Origin: Farysia itapuensis
Taxonomy: Eukaryota > Basidiomycota > Ustilaginomycetes > Ustilaginales > Ustilaginaceae
Reading direction: 5' to 3'
DNA length: 64,000 nt
Assembly: GCA_023212645.1 (NCBI GenBank)
Contig: JALBYC010000028.1
Location: 89,215-153,214, forward strand
Shown here: in pieces, positions 9,614 to 20,777 of the stretch
How the letters are laid out: each line of letters begins with the position of its first letter
How positions within the stretch are numbered: the stretch's first letter is position 1
The notes under the pieces: model-generated
Told to the model about the DNA's origin: nothing
The model's database searches: none
Seen by the model: only the letters and a program-made list of their open reading frames with translations
Program-made: the position numbers and the translations under genes

Positions 9614-11371
9614 ATGTTTAATAGAAGCAAGGGCAACACCACTCCTCTTATGAAGTCAGAGGCAGACTACGCACCTGCTGCTTCACGGTCGAGATGGTCT
9701 CGCACTTCTCGCACTAAGCGTATTCTCCTCATAGCCCTTGTGGCCATTGTGCTGTTAGGACTGATCCTTGGTCTGGCTCTTGGCTTGACTCTGGGCAAAA
9801 AGAACAACGAGGACAAAGCGCCCGACTCAGACTATGTGCCTGCCAACACAGCCGGAACTCGTGCTTCTCTACTCACACCAGGTCGATGGTACACTTCGCC
9901 CAGCAATGGCAGCAATTTTAACTGGACGGCTGCCGATCCTATGCTGGGTGCTTACCGCTCGGACAGCCAAGGGGTCGACATTATCATCAACACGTCGCAA
10001 CGGTACCAGCCCATCGATGGGTTCGGTGCTGCACTCACCGATTCTGCTGCATATCTGCTGATGCGCACAAAGACCCGCCAGCCTGTCCTATACAATCGTC
10101 TGATGGATGTCTTGTTCAACAATGCCACCGGTGTTTCAGTCACGCGAGTCACTATGGGCAGCTCAGACTTTTCCGTTACGTCGCCCTACACCTATATCAG
10201 CAACGGTCCATCGTTCTCTCAGGCAGGGTCAATGCTCAACAATGTCAACTCACTCCTTTCTGACTTTTCGCTTGACAACACGCAAACAAGCAACGCGGTC
10301 ATTCCCGTTTTACAGGATGCACTCAAGCGGAACCCAGATCTCAAAGTCATTCTCTCGCCCTGGAGCCCCCCCGCGTTCATGAAGTCAAACGATACCCTTA
10401 GTGGAGGGACTCTACGCGACGGGTTTGTTCCTGCACTTGCAGCCTATTATGCGGAGACGGCGGCTGCATTCAACTCTCAAGGTGTTCAACCATGGGCGAT
10501 GACGTTGCAGAACGAGCCGTCCAATATTGCCTCATATCCGTCGATGGGAATGAATTCGAGCACGCAGTCGAGCCTCGCTGTTGCAATGAAGGCAGCACTG
10601 GCCACACGCAACCTGGCTTCCACTCAAGTCTGGGCTCACGATGACAACTGGTCGGGATACGACGACGCGGCTGCCATCGTGAATGCAAATGCGTCCGCCG
10701 TCGACGCCATTGCTTTCCACTGCTACCGAGGCACTCCGTCGCAAATGGCCAACTTTGAGTCGGCTTTGCGCAACAATGTATCCAAGAATGTGCATATGAC
10801 CGAATGCACGGGTACAGGTGCACCCAACAACCGTTGGTCCGGTATGACGGGCTGGCTCAACAACGTTTACTGGCCGGTGACTGCGCAAAACGCACGCACA
10901 ATCTTGCAGTGGAACTTGGCTCTGGACAGCGGTTACGGCCCGCGTCTGTCAACCTCGTATTGCTCTTCATGCACTGGCTCGCTCACCCTCTCGTCAAACG
11001 CCAATCCTGCTGACCCTTACGTAACCTACAACGACCAATTCTACATGACCTCGCACTTTTCTGGCGCAAGTACAGATTTGACCAACGTCGGCGGTGGTCA
11101 GAGCGTCCGAGTGGGCAACAGTCAAGGCTCGCAGTACTCTCTACAGGGCTCCGACTTTGATTGTCTGCAGTGGGAAACGTACGCTGCCCCAATCAATAGC
11201 ACGACCCTCACTGATCCCTCAAGCACATCCTCCACTCCCTCCCGCCGTGTTTCATTGGTGATTGCCAACACGTGTTCTGCCACCAAGAACGTTGTCATTT
11301 CCAGTGATGGCCGCCGAACCACTCTTGCGGTTCAGAATGGCCTCACAACCTTTGTTTGGACCGCGCCCTAG
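9614..11371 (+). CDS. GH30-family glycosidase, type II membrane-anchored
   Basis: A 585-residue protein. A basic cytosolic N-terminus is followed by one hydrophobic segment at about residues 36-58 (ILLIALVAIVLLGLILGLAL), then an extracellular domain, so it is a signal-anchor protein rather than a freely secreted one. The catalytic domain carries GFGAALTDSAAYLLM, ILSPWSPPAFMKS, WAMTLQNEPSN (acid/base Glu, about residue 299) and HMTECTG (nucleophile Glu, about residue 396), and ends in a beta-sandwich. This is the GH30 pattern shared by glucosylceramidases and fungal endo-beta-1,6-glucanases. A wall beta-1,6-glucan or glucosylceramide substrate is likely; the choice cannot be made from sequence alone. 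Confidence 0.88.
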   Translation: MFNRSKGNTTPLMKSEADYAPAASRSRWSRTSRTKRILLIALVAIVLLGLILGLALGLTLGKKNNEDKAPDSDYVPANTAGTRASLLTPGRWYTSPSNGSNFNWTAADPMLGAYRSDSQGVDIIINTSQRYQPIDGFGAALTDSAAYLLMRTKTRQPVLYNRLMDVLFNNATGVSVTRVTMGSSDFSVTSPYTYISNGPSFSQAGSMLNNVNSLLSDFSLDNTQTSNAVIPVLQDALKRNPDLKVILSPWSPPAFMKSNDTLSGGTLRDGFVPALAAYYAETAAAFNSQGVQPWAMTLQNEPSNIASYPSMGMNSSTQSSLAVAMKAALATRNLASTQVWAHDDNWSGYDDAAAIVNANASAVDAIAFHCYRGTPSQMANFESALRNNVSKNVHMTECTGTGAPNNRWSGMTGWLNNVYWPVTAQNARTILQWNLALDSGYGPRLSTSYCSSCTGSLTLSSNANPADPYVTYNDQFYMTSHFSGASTDLTNVGGGQSVRVGNSQGSQYSLQGSDFDCLQWETYAAPINSTTLTDPSSTSSTPSRRVSLVIANTCSATKNVVISSDGRRTTLAVQNGLTTFVWTAP

Positions 11372-11505
11372 TTGCTGCACTTCCCCAATGGAATGGACTA
11401 TACCGTGTATACTGTGAATAACGTCTCTATTGACCCCATCTCGAGCGCTAACGCTGTAGTCACAGTCAGTGTCAGAGGCTCAGAGCCGTGAATGAAGAAT
11501 GAGTG

Positions 11506-11530
11506 CGGAACTCGGAGCTCGGAACTCGGA
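11506..11530 (+). repeat. Short tandem repeat, CGGAACT-type units
   Basis: Three near-identical 8-nt units (CGGAACT/CGGAGCT/CGGAACT) about 110 bp before the Utp20 ATG. Within the 261-bp spacer between the GH30 stop and Utp20; possible promoter element. Confidence 0.6.
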
Positions 11531-11632
11531 AGTGCGTTTCGTTGAATTTTTTCCTTTTGGCGTCCAGGCTCGGAGTTTCTCACTTCTAGACCAAAAGCGA
11601 GGGCCCTCTTTACCTTCCAAGCCCTTGCAAAC

Positions 11633-14600
11633 ATGGCTCCAAAGGGCAGCAGAGAACTTTCAAGAAAGAAGGCAGACAGCAAGGCTGCAAAAGTTCGCAA
11701 AGTACAGCTCGATGCTAGTGGAAGTCGTTCGAATGTCAAGCAAAAGACGCTCCGCCAGATCAACCAAAGGTCGGAAAAGGTCAGCACTCGCTTTCGATAT
11801 GCCTCCTTCAATCAGCGTCTGAAAGACGTGCATCTAGCACCGGCGGCCATCACTGCTAGCGACTCCTATCGACCATACTCTGGTCTCGAAGCACCTCTTG
11901 CTGCGACTTCTTCCGCCCATGTCGATGATTCAGAGGATGAGAATCAAGAGTCGTCCCTTCACGTAAAGACTTCCTTTGCACAAGCGCTCGAAGTCTGGAC
12001 AGAACTCAATCTTTCCAATGCCTTTCAGGACTTATACCGTCAAGTCAAATACATTTCGCAGTCTCTGCCGCAGCTGATACATCACCGCTCCACCATCTCG
12101 TCCGCACTGTCAAGCTGTCTCTCCAGACCCAGTCAATACCTGGCCTGGGATGCCGCACTTGACCTTTTGCCTCGTCTCGCCAAAGACTTGGGCTCTGAGT
12201 TCATGCCGATCTATTCAGATTCCCTTCGCAGCGCCATTCACATTACCACAACGACAAAAGCTACCACGAACGGGGATGAACGCGCCGCGGCCATACTTGT
12301 CGAGCGCGGCTTCCAGTCTGCTGCTTGGATTCTCAAAGCCATCAGCCCGATTGTTGTCAGCAAGCAGGCATCTACGACTTTAGAAGATGAGGACGATGAG
12401 ATGTCAGACGTCCGCCAAGACAACGCGGTCGAAGAAGAAGTGGACGAGAGAACGCAACGTCTTGTCGAAACATGGCGAGTGATCCGACCGTATCTCGGAT
12501 GGAAGCCCATATCTGCCACGCGTGAAGCTGTACAGAATCAAGAGCAAGACGCTACTAAAGTGGAAGCAGAAGACGAAGAGGACACAGAGGACGAAGACGA
12601 TGAGCAAGTTGAACCGGAACAGACGCTCTCAGCACCATCGGCATTCACCAACACCAACTTGCAGCGCATTTCGCCTTTTACCCGTAGATTCGCATCCGAA
12701 GCCTTCGCACATCTCATGCGCAGAACAAGGGATGCACAACTTCGCGATGTGTCCACACATATTTTGGCAGATTTGACAACAATGCTGGCGGATGAAGACA
12801 AGCAGGAATGGTATCGCAAGCATGCCGACCGACGACCATCCGTCCTCTTCTCTCGCGGCATTGCTGGGATTTGGGTTGAGGCGTGCAAATCTGTCGACCG
12901 CCGTCTGCACTCCAAGACGGTTCAGCTACTCTCCGTCCTCTTCCACGCTTCCACGACCTCAGATGCTGACACAGAAACAGACGTTCGACATGCGCATCTC
13001 ACACGCTTGATTGTCGGTCGCCTCACCATCATGGCGCTCAATCACGCTTCTAACGCTACGCATTTTTCTCCCGTACTCGACCTCGTCTCAGATCAGGTCG
13101 AATCCCATCGATCTCGTCTTCTGGCTAGTCTTGATTCCAAAACCCCGGCAAGTCCCATCGACTTTGCCAGTCTTACAGAGTCTGTCGAATGGCTGGCCAC
13201 TGCAATTGGTGTTCGAAAGGGAAGCCGCGTGAACGAGGCTGCTAAAGCACCGCTTTTCGGCTTGCTTCTGAGGCTGACTCCCCTCTTTCTGCATCCTGTT
13301 GTGCAAAGTGCTCAAGGTGCCGGACTGCGGACTTCTCTCGTCACGCTCTACTCTTTGTGCTTACCTACAGGCCGCATACAAGACCTCATCGGTCCAGGTA
13401 TCAAGCTCATCGAGGCCGTTGCGCCCATTCCGAATGCCGCGACCAGCCTAGAAGTTGTTGCTCAGCGTCAGAGCTTATGGCCTGAGTTCAGTGGTCTCGT
13501 AGAAGCGCTTGCGAATCCCTCCCTCGAATGGGATGGCTTCAAGCAATTCGTTTTGCCGAGTGTACTCACTTCAACAGCCGAGACAGTCGCATCCCCTAGC
13601 ACTTCTTCGCAAAGCAAAGATCAGGCCATAAGCCTGCTCGAAAGACTCGACAGGCTTGGGCAGCTGCAGCATGTCCGCACAGCGACTCCATCCCCCAGTC
13701 TGAGTCGGTGGTCCAACCTCATCTCTGCCGAGATCGAAGCACGGCTGCAAAAGCTGGTGCTACTTTTCTGTGGTGCCGGCCCATCGTCAAAGAAGATCAG
13801 TACTGCTAAAGTCTTTGCAGACCAAGCTACACTTGAACCACTGATTCCAGCCTTGCGTCTCGCTACCGTGCTGCGAGTAACTAGCTCGGAACGCTTTATT
13901 GAGCTCATCACTCGCCTCGTCACCGAAGGTCTCCTTACTGACACTTTCCTCTCTTCAGAAGCTGAAGCAAGGCAAGCTTACGACAAGTTTATCATCAATC
14001 CTTGTCTGCTGATCAGCCTGGCTCTCGACAGTCTGGCAAATCTTGAAGGCGAAGGACGTAAGAAGGGCTCGCAAATCGGGGATCGTCTGTTCTCCACCCC
14101 GGACACACTAAAGCGAGTCCTCAGATGTGCGTCCTGGCACCGAGGCGTACTTGGGAGCGTCGGCAAGCTTGCCATGGCCTGCAAGTCCAGCAAAAGTCTT
14201 GCACTTCCGAGTATCGCCGACGTATTCGCTCAGATGGCACACGCAATCATGTCTTCGGATCCTGCGATCCGACTGGCCGCATTAGAGATTCTGTCTCTCC
14301 TCGAGCCTGCCTCGTCCACAAGTGGCTCTTTACTGGGAAAGGTTGTCGAAGTCGAAAAGACTCCCTTGACTGTCGCTAGCATTCGTGACCGGAACGTTCG
14401 TCTGCGTGCGGTTGGACGAGAGTTGGGCCGACAGATAGCGGCATACAACGCAGGCGATGCTGCAAGATTCCGACAACGTGACGAGCTGATTCTTCGCTAC
14501 ACCTTGGCCAGTTTCAAAATCAATCTGAAGCCCATCTGGTCTGAGGCTTCCAAAAGTATTGTGGATATCCTGGCTTCTCGCCATCAAACTGTGGGAAAGA

Positions 14601-17600
14601 CCCTCCTCGATACAGCCTTGGCCGAGATCCAGGCTGGTCGACAAATTCAAACCAACGAGCTTCGTGCTGTTCCTTCCTTGTGGACTGAGGGCAAGCGTGC
14701 CGCCTCCGATCACCTCGTCGATGCGGACGAAGTCGAGCCAGATCGCATCTTGCGTGATGATACGGATGCCTCAGAACTAGACAATGACAAGCAATTCCAG
14801 GATGGAATCCTGTTGGCCCGCCGAAAATCTGCGCGCAACTGCATCGAACATGCCCGCAATAGCGCGAGTAGTAGAAACTCTTCTTCCCTGTCCACGACAT
14901 TGGTAGATTGCATCGCGAAGCAGACGCCCGATGCTCGTCTGGATCTGGTCAATTACCGTTTGCAAATCCTGCTACTTTTCGGAGAGCTATCTACGCAAGT
15001 CGAGCGGTACAATAGCCCCTTCGTTGAAGTCTTTTTCCGGGACGCTGGACCAAGGAATCTCGCAGGTGTTTACGTCACGCCTTTGGACGAGGAAGACGAA
15101 GAGGTAGCGCGTGATCCTGTCGAGATGTCCCTAGGAAAGAAGGACCGACAGGCACAGCTGACAGCGTACCTGAACATCTTTGCCAAATTCAAAGAACCTC
15201 AATATTTGCACAGAGCTACAGCGCTTCACTCCTACTTCCTCAGTCTAGTTGCTTCTGCCGAGGTTGCTGTACAAAAAGTTGCGCTTGACGCACTCTTGGC
15301 CTGGAAGGACGTGGCAATTACGCCCTACGGCCAAAAACTTAAAGATCTTCTCGGCAACGAGACGTTCCGTGATACTCTGACGACATTCACCCTGTCAAAC
15401 GAGTCAGGTATGGTTCAGCCTTATCATCGGCCTGTACTCATGCCATTGGTGATCCGCATCTTGTTTGGTGCTTTACTGTCCAGACGAGGCAACAAGACGA
15501 GCGGATCAGGTCAAAAATCTAGAAGAGGAGCCGTCCTTGCCGCCCTTGCTGACATCAAACCAGAGGAGCTCGTGACACTCGTGGATCTCATGTTGGCGCC
15601 CTTTGGCGATCAAGTCGAAGAGCGCTCTGGTAATCAGATTTTTGCCTTCACACAAAAACAGCCAATTGCTTCGACGCGTCGCCAGGCGGGCTTCCTCACT
15701 CTGCTTTCCGATGTTGTCAAACAGCTCGGAAGTAATCTTGTTCCCTACTGGGGCCGTCTGGTCGGTGTCACGCTCAATCTGACCTACCACGCTCACATGG
15801 AAGTTACAGCTGCTCATACTGCTGATGAGGCTGACGAGTCACGCAAGACTTTGTCTGCTCGCACTTCACAGGCACGGCATGTGCGTCAGTCTGGGTATAA
15901 GCGCTTATGCGACTTCTTCAACAAACAGCAAGTCGCAACCGTCTTTGCTTGGGATCTTTTCATGCCAGCTTTGTTTGCAGAGCTAATTTCGCCTCGCTTG
16001 GCCGACCTCAAGGTCGAATCTACGCAAAGTCCATCGGCGCTTCTCGAGCTTTTGCACGTCTGGTCTGGTCAGGCGGAGACTCTTCGACTGCTCGGCTTGT
16101 ACGACAATTCTGTTCTACCTAACGTATACGCTATTCTGGAAGCACCGGTCGTGAAGCCTTCTGCCATCTCCTGCGTCCTCGACATCATCGAGCGCGTACT
16201 TGCAGCAGCTGCATTGGAAGATAAAGAAGGAGTGTTGGCTGTGCCACACATGTCCGACGACACGGCTTCTCAGCAATCAAGTATTCTGGACCTGTTGGTC
16301 AAGCCTCATGTTTCTGCGTTCCTCAACAGCGTTACCCCGCTGATAGAAATTGTGTCGTCGGCCAGTGGATCCGCAGGATCAGGAGCTGGCAGGGACGAGC
16401 TTCTTCGACGCGAGATTTTGGTGCTCTCCAAGCTTTCGCCTTTCGTCACCCGTCCTGAAGATGCAACTCATTTGCTCAGAGTTCTCTTACCAATGATGAG
16501 AAAATCAAATCATCTCGTTCCAGAGCACACTAAGACGGAGCTCTTGACAATCTTTGAGCGACTCCTTTCGCTCACGCCCGAATTTCAGGACAAAAACTCG
16601 TCGACGTTTGTCGATACATACGCCATGTTCTCTGGACTTTTCTCCATCCTGCGTAGCCTTGAGGCCAAGAAATCGCTGAGCGCGGCACTCGCCCGGTTCG
16701 CGGACAACGACGAGTCGCTTGCCAGAGTTTGCGGCTGGTGTGGCCAGTTGAACGCACTGAGTCGTCGCAAAATGGAAGAGCGCGATTTCGATCAAATGTT
16801 CATCGCATTTGATGTCATCAACAATACAGATACGCACATTACGGTGCAAGAATGGCTCCCGCTTGTTCACAACATGCTCTCGTGCATTCGAGATCCAGAC
16901 GAACTCTCGGTACGAAGCAACGCCAACGTTGCTCTCGTGAAATTCGTCCGTCAGACGGCCGCAGAGTCTGGCGACGGCGCACAGGAGAGTCACCCTATGA
17001 TGCAGCTCTTTGTGAAAGCTGTTTGGCCTGGTCTGAAAAAGGCAATTCGAAGCAAGTCCGAGCTTGTCCGCATAGACGTACTTGCCGTCATGTCAGCTGC
17101 CGTTTCGAGTCTCAAGGAAGATCCTGCCATGGCGGAATTGACAGGTCTGCTTGCAGATGGTGATCATGAAGCCAACTTTTTCAACAACATCCATCACATT
17201 CAGATTCATCGACGAACTCGAGCAGTCCGCCGACTGGCTGATCAAGCTGCTCTTGGCGAAATGAAGAGTAAGACCATCGCCGATATCCTCGCGCCCCTGC
17301 TCGGCCACTTCTTGATAAAAGGATCCGTGCAACTCACCGATCACAACCTTGTTACCGAGGTGATTACTACTCTCGGAAAGTTGGCAGCTCAGCTACAGTG
17401 GGGCGCATACAACGCCTTGTTGTGGCAGTACTTGCGACTGGCAAACGAAAAGGGTCCTGCGGAGCGCGTAATGGTCCGTACGGCAATGTCGATTCTCGAC
17501 AACTTCCACTTCAGCATGGACGAGGAAGCAGAACTCAGCGCCGAAGGTGCAGAGGCAGAGGATGAACAGCGATCGCAAGCGGAGGACGACGACGATGCAG

Positions 17601-20600
17601 CCCGAGAGCTCAAGAAAGAGGAAGCTCAGCGAGTTAAAATTCTCGATGCCGTGTCAGGCAAGCTTTTGCCTGCACTCATGTCGTACCTAGAAACAAACGA
17701 CGAGACAGAGGACTCTACGCGACTTCCCATCGCCGTTGGAATCGTGCGTGTGGCACAGCGTCTGCCCGTCCAGCAACGTCGACAGCAACTAACAAAGCTG
17801 ATCCGCACTCTTGCTAACATTTTGCGGAGCAAGTCGCAAGAGACCCGAGATTTGACCCGGGAGACGCTCTGCAAAGTGCTTGCGGCGCTCGGTCCCAGTT
17901 ATCTGCCCGAGATGCTAAAAGAAATGCGCAGATCCCTGATGCGAGGCCCGCAGAAAGCAGTCATGGCCTTTGCGGTTCACTCAGTGCTCACGCATCTGAT
18001 GACCAGCGTTGACCCTCCGTTGAATTTGCTCGACGAAGGGACTAAAGACATCATTGAGATCGCTGTCGAGGACGTCTTTGGAGGCACAGCTGATGACCGG
18101 GAGTCAATCGGCAACAAGACCACGTACCGTGAAGTCAAGCACAGCAAGAGTATGGACACCTTCGAGCAAGTTGCACGTGTCGTCGCGAGCAATCGTATCG
18201 CCGATGTGCTGCAGCCACTGCGCGACATTCTGCAACAGACTGAGGTGCCCAGAGCAGTCCGACAGGTCGAAGAGGCGCTCCGACGTATTTCGAGCGGTAT
18301 CCCCGCCAACCCGCAGTTCGACTCGAATCGCTTCCTGGTGCTATGCGCGACGCTGATTCGACGCGATGCGGGTTTCTTGCAAGCTCGCAAGCCCGAACTA
18401 CGGACAACGTCCAAGAACAAATCGGCAGCTCTTTACAACTACTCGGTCTTTTTGAAGCGCAAGGATGTCGAGGAAGGACCTGCACAGGATCACTACTCGC
18501 GGAATGCGCACAAATTTGTCAGCTTCGGACTTGAGATGCTTGTCACCGCTCTCCGTCGGGAACGGTTCGACTTCAAAGACGAGGAGGTCTTGGCTAAACT
18601 CAACTCGTTGGTGAATTTAGTGGGCGAGACCGCTTACGCCAGCGAATCATCGGTTCTGGAGCTTTCGCTTCGCGCTATTGCTCAACTTGTCAAAGTGCCA
18701 GTTGCGCAGGTCGAAAAGGCTCTGCCAGTCTTCATTAAGCAGATCTTTGGCGTAATTCATCAGTACGGCTCTCCGCAGTCCGATATTGTTCAGACCGCTT
18801 TCCGAACGTTGACTGCCATCCTCCGGGAGTGCAAGCAGGCGTCGCTCTCTGAAACGCATCTCAGTGGTCTGGTCAAACTCATCGCACCAGACCTGGAAGA
18901 ACCAGCTGTGCAGAATACGTTGTTTGGGCTACTCAGAGCCATTGTCAGCCGCAAATTTGTCGTGTCCGAGGTCTATGATACCATGGACAAAGTTGCCGAA
19001 ATGCTGGTGACGAATCAGAGCCATTCGGTGCGAGACCTCTGCCGGTCTACCTATCTGCAATTTTTGCTCGATTATCCCCAGGGCAAGCAACGACTGCGGA
19101 ATCAGCTCGGATTCCTCGCCAAAAATCTGGCCTACGAGCACGAATCGGGTCGCCTATCCGTACTTCAAATCACCTCTGCCATTTTCCAAAAGTTTGGCGA
19201 TGAGCTGCTACAAGACTACACCGAAATGTTTTTCGTGGCTCTAGCAATGATGATGGCAAACGATGGTAGCGATAGGTGTCGCAAGGAAGCGGCTCAGCTT
19301 ATGAAGAAGCTGCTTCGGACCATGTCGAGCTCTCAACAGGACAAGACGGTCGAAATGGTACGCGCCTGGGCTCAGCAGGAGAGAAAGGTGGATTTAGCGA
19401 GGGTCGCTATACAAATTTACGGCCTTATGCTAGAAAGTCTGCCCGAGCGGAGTCACGTTTGGGCGCCACAGGTACTGAACATCATATCACGCGTCCTGAT
19501 CGACAGCGCAGAGGAGCTGGACAATCTCGAGACGAGACCCGATGTGCTGGAAGGAGATCTTGAGCTCGAGTGGGAGCTTGTACACCATTCGCTGCACACT
19601 CTTGGCCGACTGCCGGAAAGCACACTCAAGTCTGTAGACGCTATCAAGACATTGAACGCAGTGCGCGGACTGCTACTCTACCCGCATAGCTGGGTCCGGC
19701 TTGCCGCTACCCGACTCTTGTGGGACCTTTATAGACTCGAAGAGCCAAGAGAGCCTATCAGCCTCAAAGATGACCCGCTTCTGAGCCTGTCAGCGATGGT
19801 GGAAACGGCGAAGAGGTTGTGTTTACAGCTGCGATCGCCACAGCTGGATACCGAACTGGCCGTCTTCGGCACGGCGACTCTCGTGTGGATCGCACGATCA
19901 TTTGCGCTCACTCCCTTCGAAGCAGTATCGCCAGAGGTGGACACAGAACCAAAATCCGACACAGTTGCGGCCGGTCCAAACGAATTGGAGGATGTCGATG
20001 CCGGCGGTGACGCTGACAGCGATGATCAAAATGACGATGGGTACGATTCTTCCGCTATGGAGGACTCGGAAGAAAATGAAGCCGACCTGGATGCACCCAG
20101 ATCCATTCTGGACGATCCGCTCAAGTGGCTGGTTGGCCGGCTGTCATTCCAGTTGCGAATGTGTCTGTCGCAGAGGAACAGACCGAGTTCGGGTCTGCAG
20201 GCAGAGAACATTTTACAGACTTTTGGCATGATCGCAAGCCTGTTAAAGCCCGAGCGAACTGCCACTATCTTGCGCTTCTTGCTCTCGCCCGTCATCCGGA
20301 TCGTCGAGTCGAATTTCGACGAGGTCATCCAGAAGCTCGCTCTGAAATTGCAGGGAGATGTCCAAGCAAAGGTACCTGTCGCACTCTTCAACGCTACCTA
20401 CAGCCAACTGAAACGCGCACAAGAACACAAACGGCAGGAACGTCGAACGGCCCGACTCATGCGCGGGATCCACCATGCAGACGTTGAGGCGGCGCGCAAG
20501 CAGCGCAAGAATCTCAAGAACCACCAAGCGCGCAAACGGCGCAACGAGAGCCATCTCAAGAAACGCGAAGCAGGTGGCAGCAGCGGCGGACGCGACTTCA

Positions 20601-20629
20601 AAAAATCCAAACGCACCAGACGAGAGTAG
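11633..20629 (+). CDS. UTP20: U3 snoRNP-associated protein Utp20
   Basis: A single 2,998-residue open frame, with no intron over 9 kb. It is a large alpha-helical (HEAT-repeat) nucleolar protein. The start MAPKGSRELSRKKAD is basic; acidic stretches lie at about residues 250-275 and 305-330, in the 1970s (EAEDEQRSQAEDDDDAARE) and about 2785-2815. The mid-region around RSKSQETRDLTRETLCKVL and MRRSLMRGPQKAVMAFAVHS corresponds to the DRIM/Utp20 domain, and the C-terminus is strongly basic (RKQRKNLKNHQARKRR, KKSKRTRRE), as in Utp20 proteins. Utp20 acts in the small-subunit processome in early 18S rRNA maturation. Length fits the family (about 2,500-2,800). Kri1, another nucleolar 18S factor, lies 31 kb away. 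Essential in yeast; expected to be so here. Confidence 0.95.
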   Translation: MAPKGSRELSRKKADSKAAKVRKVQLDASGSRSNVKQKTLRQINQRSEKVSTRFRYASFNQRLKDVHLAPAAITASDSYRPYSGLEAPLAATSSAHVDDSEDENQESSLHVKTSFAQALEVWTELNLSNAFQDLYRQVKYISQSLPQLIHHRSTISSALSSCLSRPSQYLAWDAALDLLPRLAKDLGSEFMPIYSDSLRSAIHITTTTKATTNGDERAAAILVERGFQSAAWILKAISPIVVSKQASTTLEDEDDEMSDVRQDNAVEEEVDERTQRLVETWRVIRPYLGWKPISATREAVQNQEQDATKVEAEDEEDTEDEDDEQVEPEQTLSAPSAFTNTNLQRISPFTRRFASEAFAHLMRRTRDAQLRDVSTHILADLTTMLADEDKQEWYRKHADRRPSVLFSRGIAGIWVEACKSVDRRLHSKTVQLLSVLFHASTTSDADTETDVRHAHLTRLIVGRLTIMALNHASNATHFSPVLDLVSDQVESHRSRLLASLDSKTPASPIDFASLTESVEWLATAIGVRKGSRVNEAAKAPLFGLLLRLTPLFLHPVVQSAQGAGLRTSLVTLYSLCLPTGRIQDLIGPGIKLIEAVAPIPNAATSLEVVAQRQSLWPEFSGLVEALANPSLEWDGFKQFVLPSVLTSTAETVASPSTSSQSKDQAISLLERLDRLGQLQHVRTATPSPSLSRWSNLISAEIEARLQKLVLLFCGAGPSSKKISTAKVFADQATLEPLIPALRLATVLRVTSSERFIELITRLVTEGLLTDTFLSSEAEARQAYDKFIINPCLLISLALDSLANLEGEGRKKGSQIGDRLFSTPDTLKRVLRCASWHRGVLGSVGKLAMACKSSKSLALPSIADVFAQMAHAIMSSDPAIRLAALEILSLLEPASSTSGSLLGKVVEVEKTPLTVASIRDRNVRLRAVGRELGRQIAAYNAGDAARFRQRDELILRYTLASFKINLKPIWSEASKSIVDILASRHQTVGKTLLDTALAEIQAGRQIQTNELRAVPSLWTEGKRAASDHLVDADEVEPDRILRDDTDASELDNDKQFQDGILLARRKSARNCIEHARNSASSRNSSSLSTTLVDCIAKQTPDARLDLVNYRLQILLLFGELSTQVERYNSPFVEVFFRDAGPRNLAGVYVTPLDEEDEEVARDPVEMSLGKKDRQAQLTAYLNIFAKFKEPQYLHRATALHSYFLSLVASAEVAVQKVALDALLAWKDVAITPYGQKLKDLLGNETFRDTLTTFTLSNESGMVQPYHRPVLMPLVIRILFGALLSRRGNKTSGSGQKSRRGAVLAALADIKPEELVTLVDLMLAPFGDQVEERSGNQIFAFTQKQPIASTRRQAGFLTLLSDVVKQLGSNLVPYWGRLVGVTLNLTYHAHMEVTAAHTADEADESRKTLSARTSQARHVRQSGYKRLCDFFNKQQVATVFAWDLFMPALFAELISPRLADLKVESTQSPSALLELLHVWSGQAETLRLLGLYDNSVLPNVYAILEAPVVKPSAISCVLDIIERVLAAAALEDKEGVLAVPHMSDDTASQQSSILDLLVKPHVSAFLNSVTPLIEIVSSASGSAGSGAGRDELLRREILVLSKLSPFVTRPEDATHLLRVLLPMMRKSNHLVPEHTKTELLTIFERLLSLTPEFQDKNSSTFVDTYAMFSGLFSILRSLEAKKSLSAALARFADNDESLARVCGWCGQLNALSRRKMEERDFDQMFIAFDVINNTDTHITVQEWLPLVHNMLSCIRDPDELSVRSNANVALVKFVRQTAAESGDGAQESHPMMQLFVKAVWPGLKKAIRSKSELVRIDVLAVMSAAVSSLKEDPAMAELTGLLADGDHEANFFNNIHHIQIHRRTRAVRRLADQAALGEMKSKTIADILAPLLGHFLIKGSVQLTDHNLVTEVITTLGKLAAQLQWGAYNALLWQYLRLANEKGPAERVMVRTAMSILDNFHFSMDEEAELSAEGAEAEDEQRSQAEDDDDAARELKKEEAQRVKILDAVSGKLLPALMSYLETNDETEDSTRLPIAVGIVRVAQRLPVQQRRQQLTKLIRTLANILRSKSQETRDLTRETLCKVLAALGPSYLPEMLKEMRRSLMRGPQKAVMAFAVHSVLTHLMTSVDPPLNLLDEGTKDIIEIAVEDVFGGTADDRESIGNKTTYREVKHSKSMDTFEQVARVVASNRIADVLQPLRDILQQTEVPRAVRQVEEALRRISSGIPANPQFDSNRFLVLCATLIRRDAGFLQARKPELRTTSKNKSAALYNYSVFLKRKDVEEGPAQDHYSRNAHKFVSFGLEMLVTALRRERFDFKDEEVLAKLNSLVNLVGETAYASESSVLELSLRAIAQLVKVPVAQVEKALPVFIKQIFGVIHQYGSPQSDIVQTAFRTLTAILRECKQASLSETHLSGLVKLIAPDLEEPAVQNTLFGLLRAIVSRKFVVSEVYDTMDKVAEMLVTNQSHSVRDLCRSTYLQFLLDYPQGKQRLRNQLGFLAKNLAYEHESGRLSVLQITSAIFQKFGDELLQDYTEMFFVALAMMMANDGSDRCRKEAAQLMKKLLRTMSSSQQDKTVEMVRAWAQQERKVDLARVAIQIYGLMLESLPERSHVWAPQVLNIISRVLIDSAEELDNLETRPDVLEGDLELEWELVHHSLHTLGRLPESTLKSVDAIKTLNAVRGLLLYPHSWVRLAATRLLWDLYRLEEPREPISLKDDPLLSLSAMVETAKRLCLQLRSPQLDTELAVFGTATLVWIARSFALTPFEAVSPEVDTEPKSDTVAAGPNELEDVDAGGDADSDDQNDDGYDSSAMEDSEENEADLDAPRSILDDPLKWLVGRLSFQLRMCLSQRNRPSSGLQAENILQTFGMIASLLKPERTATILRFLLSPVIRIVESNFDEVIQKLALKLQGDVQAKVPVALFNATYSQLKRAQEHKRQERRTARLMRGIHHADVEAARKQRKNLKNHQARKRRNESHLKKREAGGSSGGRDFKKSKRTRRE

Positions 20630-20777
20630 CATTGGCCCCAGGCAGAATGAACACTGTTGATTTGATAGATAAATGCTAATGTAGTGAAGCATGTCAGTCC
20701 TTAAACCGGAGCGACTGTGTGCGTGCATGAAAAGGTGTGTGGGTGCGTGTGTCTATGAGAACAGAGGGAGTGTGGTT

